From the NCBI GenBank assembly GCA_965279075.1, contig CBDIHI010000010.1, forward strand, positions 310,001 through 374,000: 64,000 bases of DNA, read 5' to 3'. The notes beneath the pieces are model-generated. The model did no database searches. It was not told the origin of the DNA and was given only the letters and a program-made list of their open reading frames with translations. Shown in pieces: positions 57,157-64,000 of this stretch; within the stretch, counting starts at the first letter, position 1, and each line of letters begins with the position of its first letter. The position numbers and the translations under genes are program-made. Origin of the DNA: SZAS-79 sp965279075 (lineage in GTDB: Bacteria > Pseudomonadota > Gammaproteobacteria > Burkholderiales > SG8-39).

Positions 57157-58515
57157 ATGAACCTTTACAGCAAGCTGCAGAAGCGCGAGGCAGATGGCCG
57201 TCCCCTTCGGGTAGGGGTGATCGGCGCGGGGAAGTTCGGGGCCATGTACATCGCACAGGTGCCTCGCACTCCCGGGGTGCATCTGGTGGGCATCGCCGAC
57301 CTCTCGCCCGCGAACGCCAGGACGAATCTCGGCCGCACCGGTTGGGAGCCTGGCTGGTACGGCGCCGGCTCGCTGGATGCCGCCATGAAGGAAAGGCGAA
57401 CGCACGTCGGCGAGGACTGGCAGGCGCTCTGCCGCCATCCGGGGATCGACATCGTCGTCGAATCGACAGGTAACCCGATCGCGGCGGTGGACCATGCGTT
57501 GTATGCGTTCGCGCATGGCAAGCACGTTGTGATGGTGACGGTCGAAGCCGATGCTTTCTGCGGCCCGTTGCTGGCCGAGCGCGCGGCGGCCGCAGGCGTG
57601 GTCTACAGCCTGGCCTACGGCGACCAGCCGGCGATCATCTGCGACCTCGTCGACTGGGCACGGGCCGCGGGATTCCCCGTGGTCGCGGCCGGCCGCGGCC
57701 ACAAGTGGCTGCCGCATTACGCCCAGTCCACGCCCGAAACTGTCTGGGGTTATTACGGGCTCACCCCGGAACAAGCCGAGGTCGGCGGGCTCAACCCCAA
57801 GATGTTCAACTCTTTCCTCGACGGCTCGAAGCCCGCGATCGAGAGCACTGCGGTCTGCAACGCGACCGGCCTCACGCCCGCGCCGCAAGGCCTGGAGTAT
57901 CCCGCCGGACCCGTCGACCAGATCCCGAACATGATGCGCCCCCGGTCCGAAGGGGGCGTGCTGCACCACAAAGGGCAGGTCGAAGTGGTGTCGTCGCTCG
58001 AGCCGGACGGCACGCCCATTCCGTACGACATCCGCTTCGGCGTGTGGGTCGCCTTCGAGGGGGAATCTGAATACATACGCCGCTGTTTCTCTGAATACGG
58101 CGTGAAGACCGACGATTCCGGCCGCTACGCGTGCCTGTACAAGCGCTGGCACCTGATCGGGCTGGAGGTGGGCATCTCGGTGGCCTCGGTGGGCCTGCGC
58201 GGCGAAGCCACGGGTTGCCCCACGGGCTTCCGGGCCGACGCGGTGGCGACAGCCAAGCGCGACCTGAAGCCGGGCGAACTGCTGGACGGCGAAGGGGGGT
58301 ACACCGTGGCCGGCCGGCTGATGCCGGCGGCGGATTCCCTCTCGGGAGAAGCGCTGCCGCTGGGCCTCGCGCATGGCTGGAAAGTGCTGCGGCCGGTCGC
58401 CGCCGGCCAGGTGGTGAAGTGGAGCGATGTGGCCGTGGACGCAGCCAACACTGCAGTCCGGATCCGGCGCGAGATGGAATCACGTTACCGCGAGCCGCAG
58501 CGCTCGGCCGCATAG
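57157..58515 (+). CDS. NAD(P)-dependent oxidoreductase with C-terminal SAF domain
   Basis: 452 residues. The N-terminal Rossmann motif GVIGAGKFG is at 20-28, with a homoserine-dehydrogenase-like domain (PGIDIVVESTGNPIAAVDHAL, GKHVVMVTVEAD). The C-terminal third has the SAF pattern AVATAKRDLKPGELLDGEGGYTV followed by LPLGLAHGWKVLRPVAAGQVVKW. Proteins of this build act on branched or sugar-like acids, and some are annotated as oxidoisomerases, but I cannot name the substrate. It starts 1 nt after the PhyH gene. A hairpin follows its stop. Confidence 0.85.
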   Translation: MNLYSKLQKREADGRPLRVGVIGAGKFGAMYIAQVPRTPGVHLVGIADLSPANARTNLGRTGWEPGWYGAGSLDAAMKERRTHVGEDWQALCRHPGIDIVVESTGNPIAAVDHALYAFAHGKHVVMVTVEADAFCGPLLAERAAAAGVVYSLAYGDQPAIICDLVDWARAAGFPVVAAGRGHKWLPHYAQSTPETVWGYYGLTPEQAEVGGLNPKMFNSFLDGSKPAIESTAVCNATGLTPAPQGLEYPAGPVDQIPNMMRPRSEGGVLHHKGQVEVVSSLEPDGTPIPYDIRFGVWVAFEGESEYIRRCFSEYGVKTDDSGRYACLYKRWHLIGLEVGISVASVGLRGEATGCPTGFRADAVATAKRDLKPGELLDGEGGYTVAGRLMPAADSLSGEALPLGLAHGWKVLRPVAAGQVVKWSDVAVDAANTAVRIRREMESRYREPQRSAA

Positions 58516-58551
58516 CCCGGCAGCGCCTTCGTTTCAGGTGGCGCGCCGGGC
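58515..58551. terminator. Hairpin between convergent genes
   Basis: GCCCGGC-A-GCGCC (58515-58527) pairs with GGCGC-GCCGGGC (58540-58551), with one bulged A. It lies between the stops of the oxidoreductase and the CMD-family gene and may terminate both strands, though T tracts are short. Confidence 0.45.
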
Positions 58552-58559
58552 CTTCAGGA

Positions 58560-58967
58560 CTACTTCTTTTTCGCTTTCACAGCCTTCTTGTCTTCCTCGA
58601 AGACTTCGCGCGCGCAGCGGAATGCCTCGACTGCGGCCGGAACGCCGCAATAGATTGCGGTTTGCATGAAAACTTCCTTGATTTCGTTCTTGGTCAGTCC
58701 GTTGTTCAGCGCACCGCGAATGTGGAGCTTTAGCTCCGGCCCCTTGCCCAGCGCCGTCAGCATGCAAAGGTTGAGCATGCTGCGCGCTTTGCGCGGCAGG
58801 CCCTTGCGGTTCCAGATGTCGTTCCAGCAGTAGGTGTTCAGCATGACCTGGAACTCGCGGTTGAAGTCGTCGGTCGAGGCAACGGCCTTGTCCACGTAGG
58901 CCGCGCCGAGCACCTCGCGGCGGGTCTTCAGTCCGGCGTCGAATCGTTGCTTGGTCTTCTTGTCCAT
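58560..58967 (-). CDS. Carboxymuconolactone decarboxylase (CMD) family protein
   Basis: 135 residues from the ATG at 58967; residues upstream in the frame are not protein-like. The all-helical CMD fold is shown by RFDAGLKTRREVLGAAYVD, CMLTALGKGPELKLHIRGALNNGLTKNEIKEVFMQTAIYCGVPAAVEAF, very close to PcaC-like 4-carboxymuconolactone decarboxylases. No AhpD-type CxxC is present, so a decarboxylase or unknown role is more likely than peroxidase. No other protocatechuate genes are nearby. The C-terminus is Lys-rich. Confidence 0.88.
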   Translation of the reverse strand: MDKKTKQRFDAGLKTRREVLGAAYVDKAVASTDDFNREFQVMLNTYCWNDIWNRKGLPRKARSMLNLCMLTALGKGPELKLHIRGALNNGLTKNEIKEVFMQTAIYCGVPAAVEAFRCAREVFEEDKKAVKAKKK

Positions 58968-59057
58968 TGCAGTCTCCAGGTGAGGGTAGGGTAAGCTCGG
59001 GCGTCGAATATACCGCGGGCTCGCGAAGAAAAGGTCCGCGAACGGGTGGAAATTCCA

Positions 59058-60704
59058 ATGCGTGCGTACTTCGGCCTTCTCCTGCTCTTGATTGCCTTTG
59101 GCGCGGACGCGCAGGTGCCGGATGCCGCTCCGGCCCCCGCACAGGCGATGTCGCAGGACGACCTGCGCGCCGTTTACACCGAGCTCACGCAGACACACGA
59201 CGGGTTGTACTACACCTTCCATCTGCTGCTCTACCCGACCGAGGAGTCCGCCCGCGACGCGTGGGAGAAGCTCAAGCAGCCGCGCTTCCGGATGCAGCGC
59301 TTCGACAGGCTGTTCAAGAACGTCACGCCGCGAAACGCCTACTTGTTCACGCTCGACCCGGCGCTGCGCGAGAGGATGGTTTCGCTCTACCCGGGTGAGC
59401 GCACCGGCCCCGTGTTGACCCGCAGGGGCTGGGTCATCGCCGAGTTGCTTTCCTCGCGTCCCGCAACGGCTCCGGCCTTTGCGGAGGTTTCACCCAACAT
59501 CCCGGCGCTCATACTTGCCGGAGTGCTGCCCGGCCCCACGGAGCTGAAGGTTTCGGCGACTTTGCGCCACCGTGCCATCGGCAACGCAATTCAATCGGTG
59601 GACGACCTGCGCTTGGCGCCGCCGGACCTGGACGTGAACATGAAACTTTCCTCGCAGGACAGGCTGCTGCCGCGTGCGATCTCCCGGGGGAGGCTCGACC
59701 TCCAGGAGGCGTTGATCAAGCGCGGCGCCAACCCCAACCTGTGTGCGCGCAAGTTCTGTCCCCTGCAGATCGCAATCTTCCAGGGGTCGCCGGATTCGGT
59801 GGACCTGCTCCTGAAGGCAGGTGCGGATCCCAACCAGGTCGATGCTTCGATCGGCGTCGCCGAAGGTCCGCTGGGGTCCGCAGCCTTCCGGGGAAACATC
59901 GAAATGGCGAATCGCCTGATCGTCGCCGGAGCGAAAGTCGATGGCCAGGGCAAGAGTGAGTCGCCTCTGATGGCCGCCGCGTCTGCCGCCAACAGGCCGA
60001 TGGTGGAGTTCCTGCTATCGAAAGGGGCGGATCCCTTCTACGTCACACCATCGGGGCCCGCCCGCGGTGCCCTGGACAGTGCGGAGCGCAGCAAGAATGC
60101 CGAGTTCGCAGGATGGATGCGCGCGATGATGCTGGCGCGGGCCAGGGCATCGGGACAGCATTCATGGACCGGGTGGATCGAGCAGGACGGCAAGCGGTTT
60201 CCGCTGGATGGGAAGCCGATCACCCTCAAGCGCGCACCTTTCAGCATCGTCGCCCGCATGAAGCTTGACGCGATGCTGTACGCCAGCGCAAGCACCGATG
60301 TGCGCCTGTTCGAGGAATTCCGGAAGGCCGACCGGGAAAGCGCCTTTCTATCCAGCGGGAACATTTCCGCCGAAGCGAAGGAATCCAATGGGATCGTGGT
60401 GCACGAGCCGAAGAAGGCCGGCGAGCGCTGGGGCGGCAGCGAGGCCTGGTGGAAGGACGAGAAGGATTCCCGGTTCACGAGCGTGAAGGACACCCCGCAG
60501 GGACGTGAGCATACGAGAAGGATCGAGCAGGTGGTGGTGATCGGGGCTGAAGAGAAGGACGGCAAGGACAAGTTCACCGAGTCAACTGTCTTCGAGTATG
60601 CGGGGAGGTCCATGTTTATCGTGCTGGGTACGCGGGTGCGGATGACTTTCATGGACGACGCGGTGATGGAGCCGAAGGAGGTGGAGGTGAGGTTTGGACA
60701 GTAG
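59058..60704 (+). CDS. Exported ankyrin-repeat protein of unknown function
   Basis: 548 residues from the ATG at 59058, with GGGTGG upstream; a GTG four codons earlier is possible. The signal peptide MRAYFGLLLLLIAFGADAQ predicts export. Residues about 25-110 form an unrecognised domain (DDLRAVYTELTQTHDGLYYTFHLLL). Residues about 195-345 contain three to four ankyrin repeats (RLDLQEALIKRGANPNLC, SPDSVDLLLKAGADPNQV, NIEMANRLIVAGAKVDGQG, NRPMVEFLLSKGADPFYV). The last 180 residues form a charged beta-rich domain. Exported ankyrin proteins often protect against or bind secreted enzymes. It lies upstream of the duplicated genes and the lipase, but its base composition is like the core genome. Confidence 0.8.
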   Translation: MRAYFGLLLLLIAFGADAQVPDAAPAPAQAMSQDDLRAVYTELTQTHDGLYYTFHLLLYPTEESARDAWEKLKQPRFRMQRFDRLFKNVTPRNAYLFTLDPALRERMVSLYPGERTGPVLTRRGWVIAELLSSRPATAPAFAEVSPNIPALILAGVLPGPTELKVSATLRHRAIGNAIQSVDDLRLAPPDLDVNMKLSSQDRLLPRAISRGRLDLQEALIKRGANPNLCARKFCPLQIAIFQGSPDSVDLLLKAGADPNQVDASIGVAEGPLGSAAFRGNIEMANRLIVAGAKVDGQGKSESPLMAAASAANRPMVEFLLSKGADPFYVTPSGPARGALDSAERSKNAEFAGWMRAMMLARARASGQHSWTGWIEQDGKRFPLDGKPITLKRAPFSIVARMKLDAMLYASASTDVRLFEEFRKADRESAFLSSGNISAEAKESNGIVVHEPKKAGERWGGSEAWWKDEKDSRFTSVKDTPQGREHTRRIEQVVVIGAEEKDGKDKFTESTVFEYAGRSMFIVLGTRVRMTFMDDAVMEPKEVEVRFGQ

Positions 60705-60800
60705 CTATTGTTCTGACTAGTACGAAAGTTCTAGATATTTTTCTCGAACAGGCCAGAAGCGTTTGGTGTTTGGGCTAGGCAACATCGAGAGAATTTCTAG

Positions 60801-61360
60801 CAGTAGAATTCCCTGATGTAATGAGGTGCAATGCCTCATCGAGAAAATCCAGGGAGTACGAGTTTGACCAAGACTCGTTTAAGGCGACTGCTTCAGTTGA
60901 CTGGGATTGCAATTGTCCTGATTGCTTACCTCGGCCCCAGTTCCTATCGAAAATATCAGATGGACAAGGAAGTCGATCGACTTTGTGCGATTGATGGGGG
61001 GGCTAATGTCTTTGAACGGGTAGCACTTCCCTCGGCGCAGTTCAATCGATGGGATGAGCCAAATATTCCAGTAGCCGGAACGGACGGTGAGGCTAAGTCC
61101 TCACACTATCTTGTTGTTCGATCAGACTATCTTGTAAAGAACGATGAGTGCATTGAAGGGCATCCGTCGCTTAGCCGCTTTAGCGCGAAAGTTATTAGAA
61201 GGAGCGATGGTGCGACATTGGGAGAAGTCGTAAGTTATTCGCGCATGGGGGGAGATCCGTATGGTCCATGGCACCCATCTCATTACAACGGGTGTTCTGC
61301 AGGTGGAGATAAAGCACTTAAGAAGGAAGTATTTGTGAAGTTACTTGAGAAAGTGTCCGG
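60801..61360 (+). repeat. Tandem duplication, copy 1 (560-bp unit)
   Basis: Starts at cagtagaatt (60801-60810), which recurs at 61361-61370, exactly 560 bp later. Leader (a gaggtgcaatgcctc hairpin), ribosome-binding site, TTG start and N-terminal coding part are closely alike in both copies; the middle has diverged. Confidence 0.85.
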
Positions 61361-61442
61361 CAGTAGAATTCTCATGTGCGATGAGGTGCAATGCCTCTTC
61401 TGGAAAATTAATGGAGTGCGAGTTTGGCCACGACTCGTTTGA
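60864..61442 (+). CDS. Membrane-anchored protein of unknown function, upstream duplicate with extended C-terminus
   Basis: 192 residues if it starts at TTG 60864, which has GGGAG 8 nt upstream and corresponds exactly to the start of copy 2. One membrane segment near residues 9-24 (LLQLTGIAIVLIAYLG) suggests an inner-membrane anchor with a periplasmic domain. The shared core has SSYRKYQMDKEVDRLCAIDGG and, later, VIRRSDGATLGEVVSYSRMGGDPYGPWHPSHYNGC. The last 26 residues (from about 167) are translated from the leader of the second copy. At the duplication junction the original stop was lost, so this copy reads on and overlaps the next start by 19 nt. Function unknown; two conserved cysteines may form a disulfide. 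Confidence 0.75.
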   Translation: MTKTRLRRLLQLTGIAIVLIAYLGPSSYRKYQMDKEVDRLCAIDGGANVFERVALPSAQFNRWDEPNIPVAGTDGEAKSSHYLVVRSDYLVKNDECIEGHPSLSRFSAKVIRRSDGATLGEVVSYSRMGGDPYGPWHPSHYNGCSAGGDKALKKEVFVKLLEKVSGSRILMCDEVQCLFWKINGVRVWPRLV

Positions 61443-61908
61443 AGCGGTTGCTTCATTCAATCGGGATTGCAATCGTTCTGATTGCTTACTTCGGTCCCAG
61501 TTCCTATCGGAAGTATCAGATGGACAAGGAAGTCGATCGGCTTTGTGCGCTTGATGGGGGGGTTAGAGTTTATGAGCGAGTATCTCTCTCGCAGGAGCAA
61601 TTTGATCGATGGGGAGGCCCCATCATCCCGAATTTGCGCAGCTCAAAATCAGGGTCCTCCTATGCGTTGGAGACTCTTTCAAAGGCGGTGGTGCCTGGGG
61701 GAGAGGATGGGCGATGGAAGCCGACGCTGAATCGCTTTCACTATCGAGTTGTTCGAAAATCGGACGGGAAAATTCTTGGGGAGTCCATAAGCTATGGGCG
61801 CTCCGGAGGAGATCCGGATAGTCCTTTGCATCCATCAAACTATAGCGGCTGTACTCAAGACTGGAACGACAAGGATCTACTTCTAAGGGTATTTATCAAG
61901 AGCGCCGG
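61361..61908 (+). repeat. Tandem duplication, copy 2
   Basis: Second unit, with the same leader and start region. It is about 12 nt shorter in the coding part and keeps the original stop codon (61913-61915) and the GGAGG that serves the lipase gene. Confidence 0.8.
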
Positions 61909-61915
61909 AGGGTAA
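61424..61915 (+). CDS. Membrane-anchored protein of unknown function, downstream duplicate
   Basis: 163 residues from TTG 61424, with GGAG 8 nt upstream. N-terminal anchor (LLHSIGIAIVLIAYFG), then SSYRKYQMDKEVDRLCALDGGVRVYERV, nearly the same as in the first copy. The middle differs, and the end VVRKSDGKILGESISYGRSGGDPDSPLHPSNYSGC is similar again. Its last codons encode the GGAGG used by the lipase gene that starts 5 nt after its stop, so it is tightly linked to that gene. Position, anchoring and duplication suggest a partner or protective protein for the lipase, but that is inference. Codon use is less GC-biased than upstream genes. Confidence 0.78.
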   Translation: MATTRLKRLLHSIGIAIVLIAYFGPSSYRKYQMDKEVDRLCALDGGVRVYERVSLSQEQFDRWGGPIIPNLRSSKSGSSYALETLSKAVVPGGEDGRWKPTLNRFHYRVVRKSDGKILGESISYGRSGGDPDSPLHPSNYSGCTQDWNDKDLLLRVFIKSAGG

Positions 61916-61920
61916 GCTCA

Positions 61921-64000
61921 ATGGTTACCATTTCAGATTTTTCAATAGGCTCGCAATTGGCGTTTGCTAGCTATGCGACCCTTAGGGGAGGCACTCCGAG
62001 TACCACTAGCTTAGTGAATGAAGCGGAAATGGCCGTTGTGCAAGCAGATAAATTCGCGTCGGAATGGCGTGTAGTTGATCAATACAATGGCTCAAACGGC
62101 GTTTCGGCTACAGTATTTGAAGGTATCGAAGATCAAAGAAGATACCTCGCCATTCGCGGAACGGAACTAACTAGCGCGTCCGCAGCAATCTTGGATATCG
62201 CCGCCGACACACTGCTTGCCCTAGGTGTCCCAGAGCATCTCAATCCACAGTATTTATCCCTGCGGCAGAAAGTTGAAGAATGGGTGGCGGACGGCACGTT
62301 AGGAACCAGATTCTCGGTAGCTGGCCACTCCCTCGGCGGATACCTTGCGGCTGCAATCGGCCTGGATTTCTCTCCCCTTATCTCAGGGATATTCGTCTAC
62401 AACGCGCCAGGGATAGGTGGCGGCGTAGTGGGCAGTGCCGCCGACGCGATAGCGCGGTCGTTCGGACTGAACACGGCGGCGTCGCTTCCGAACGCATACA
62501 ACCTGCGTGGCGCTAGTGGACTTTCGCTGATCGCCGGGTTGGGGGCGCAAATTGCCCCGCCGACATTGGTTGAAATCGAAGGGGCCTCAGGGTTGGGCCT
62601 AAGTAATCATCTTATTTCCAAAATCAGCGACAGCCTGGCCGTTCAAGCCCTTCTTGCACATTTCGGTCCATCGTTTGATCTCAATCAGCTTTCCGAGATC
62701 GTTAGCGCAAGTTCAATCCGCCCCGAGAGCGCACTGGAAAGAGCGCTAAGTCCACTGCAAATTGTTCTTGGCCTTGAGACTGTACCCACGGGAGACAGAG
62801 AGGCACTGTATTCGGCAATTGATGCCATGACCACGAACGAGGTCCCCTCGGTAGAACTTCGTTCCCTTGTTGGGAAGTCGAAAGTCGAATTGCAGGAGCT
62901 TGCGCTGAGCGAGGATGGCATCGCATATCGGTACGCCCTTGATGCCTTGAATCCCTATGCAGTACTTGGAGATTCGGTCCTTTATTCAGGGCTCCCCGGT
63001 CAAGAGGCTGGGCTGGGCCTATACGACGGGTCGACTGGATATGGCCTGACCCCGCAATATCTCGAAGACCGCGCCAGGATGCTGGCCTACAAGAATAAGT
63101 ACCTTGTCGCTGATGGCAATGTTCTGTTGCTGGGAGACACTTCGGAATCCTATCTGTTCTCGGATCGACGCCTTGCGCCCGACGAGGGCCATTTCACAGT
63201 CCGGGGACGCCAGATTGGCACGATCGGGAATCCCGCGTACGTGACCTTCGGTTCTTCGCAGTCGGAGACGCTTACGGGTGGAGAGGTTGCGATTGGAGAC
63301 CATCTTTACGGGATGGGAGGGGACGACTTCCTCGATGGGCAAGGCGGAAGCGACTACCTCGAAGGCGGACTAGGCGACGACCGCCTTCGTGGTGGAGAAG
63401 GCGACGACGAGCTGGCGGGTGGAATTGGATTCGATACGTATGAATACGAGGCGGGCGACGGCTTCGACACCATCCTCGATCCGGATGGGATGGGTCGAAT
63501 TCAGTATTCGGGCCGTACCCTGTCTGGCGGTACGAAGATCGCGGACGGTGTATACCAGGATGAGTTCGACGTGGAGTACTTCCTTCTGGACGAAGGTGCC
63601 GGAAGCACGGTGTTGCTGATCAACGGCGATATCTATGTGGAGGGTTTTTTTGGCGGAATGCTGGGCATCAGTCTCGGCGGGGACGTGGAGGCAGACGAAG
63701 CCCCCGAAAGCGACGCAGCTCATGTTTATTCGGACCAGGAGCATCCCGAGGACTATGACCCGCGGGACGAAGATCGGTACGCCAAACTGCGCAACCTTTA
63801 TGGAAGCAGCGCCGACGACCTTTTCCTGAACGCTGGAATGTTCGAGGTCTTCGGCCGCTCGGGCAGCGATGTCGCAATTGTTTCTACTGACGGAACCTAC
63901 GGCGCCTCCATGAATCTGGGCTCGGGCGACGACTATGTCGACGGGAGCGCTTCGAGCGGGTCTTCCGGAGCAGCACGAATCGTGGGTGGATCCGGCAACG
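61921..64000 (+). CDS. Lipase-fold protein with RTX calcium-binding repeats (3' end outside window)
   Basis: The frame is open from ATG 61921 (GGAGG at 61907-61911) to the window end, 693 residues so far. Residues about 1-240 form an alpha/beta-hydrolase of the lipase class 3 type with AIRGTE (oxyanion region) and the nucleophile elbow GHSLGG, Ser137. A linking region follows. RTX nonapeptides (GGxGxDxxx) occur at about 464-501 (GMGGDDFLDGQGGSDYLEGG and two more), and a second set begins near 669 (GSGDDYVDG). RTX proteins leave through a type I secretion system using an uncleaved C-terminal signal, which would lie outside the window; no N-terminal signal is seen. Base composition is lower in GC than the core genes. 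Confidence 0.88.
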   Translation, partial: MVTISDFSIGSQLAFASYATLRGGTPSTTSLVNEAEMAVVQADKFASEWRVVDQYNGSNGVSATVFEGIEDQRRYLAIRGTELTSASAAILDIAADTLLALGVPEHLNPQYLSLRQKVEEWVADGTLGTRFSVAGHSLGGYLAAAIGLDFSPLISGIFVYNAPGIGGGVVGSAADAIARSFGLNTAASLPNAYNLRGASGLSLIAGLGAQIAPPTLVEIEGASGLGLSNHLISKISDSLAVQALLAHFGPSFDLNQLSEIVSASSIRPESALERALSPLQIVLGLETVPTGDREALYSAIDAMTTNEVPSVELRSLVGKSKVELQELALSEDGIAYRYALDALNPYAVLGDSVLYSGLPGQEAGLGLYDGSTGYGLTPQYLEDRARMLAYKNKYLVADGNVLLLGDTSESYLFSDRRLAPDEGHFTVRGRQIGTIGNPAYVTFGSSQSETLTGGEVAIGDHLYGMGGDDFLDGQGGSDYLEGGLGDDRLRGGEGDDELAGGIGFDTYEYEAGDGFDTILDPDGMGRIQYSGRTLSGGTKIADGVYQDEFDVEYFLLDEGAGSTVLLINGDIYVEGFFGGMLGISLGGDVEADEAPESDAAHVYSDQEHPEDYDPRDEDRYAKLRNLYGSSADDLFLNAGMFEVFGRSGSDVAIVSTDGTYGASMNLGSGDDYVDGSASSGSSGAARIVGGSGN

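Noticed and set aside
1..64000. tRNA, rRNA, insertion sequences, prophage and integrase genes
   Set aside because: None was recognisable by eye on either strand; a tRNAscan or IS search could still find a short one I missed.

Overview
The window is a high-GC chromosomal segment from a betaproteobacterium, most likely Burkholderiales or a close relative. The evidence is the gene order bamB-der, leuC-(small lipoprotein)-leuD-leuB-asd-fimV-truA-trpF-trpB-trpA-accD-folC-SPOR-cvpA-purF and pyrG-kdsA-eno-ftsB. A Bug-family (tripartite tricarboxylate) receptor and many single catabolic cassettes fit the same assignment. No rRNA, tRNA, insertion sequence, phage gene or CRISPR array was seen.

Layout. 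1-2106: end of bamB and der. 2127-11163: accessory metabolism, with a Rieske oxygenase and an alpha/beta hydrolase, an SDR / PfkB kinase / MFS-spermidine-synthase operon whose genes overlap by 4 nt, an MFS permease and an M48 lipoprotein protease. 11248-26880: a long housekeeping run for leucine, threonine/lysine/methionine precursor (asd), FimV, tryptophan, fatty acid, folate and purine synthesis. 26881-28263: a PLP sulfur-amino-acid enzyme behind what reads as a SAM-II riboswitch with its own promoter and terminator. 28270-43144: a patchwork of catabolic units: DapA-like lyase with a Bug receptor and MocR regulator, a lone molybdopterin oxidoreductase, a YtcJ-type amidohydrolase, and a TRAP transporter with hydantoinase and amidase. 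That last unit is divergent from a GntR regulator and an Asp/Glu-racemase-fold enzyme carrying arylmalonate-decarboxylase-like residues.

43503-49370 is a hut (histidine degradation) operon, hutC / MetE-like / hutU / hutH / hutG. It has a palindromic operator at the hutC start and an unexpected MetE-like zinc protein translationally coupled inside it. hutI and hutF are absent from the window. Divergent from it is a NitT/TauT-type ABC transporter (49475-52136) with a large 70-nt hairpin between its first two genes. 52189-56331 is pyrG-kdsA-eno-ftsB, followed by a PhyH dioxygenase and a SAF-domain oxidoreductase, a small CMD-family protein and an ankyrin-repeat secreted protein.

From about 60.7 kb base composition drops and the character changes. 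Two tandem copies of a small membrane-anchored protein gene, arising from a roughly 560-bp duplication, lie directly upstream of a large lipase with RTX calcium-binding repeats that runs off the window end. This looks like a secreted-lipase/partner module and is, with the SAM-II leader, the hut MetE-like gene and the decarboxylase-like enzyme, the most rewarding part to follow up.

All calls are from reading the sequence and knowledge of protein families; no database search was run. Start codons were chosen by ribosome-binding sites, overlaps and family lengths, and several non-ATG starts are noted.
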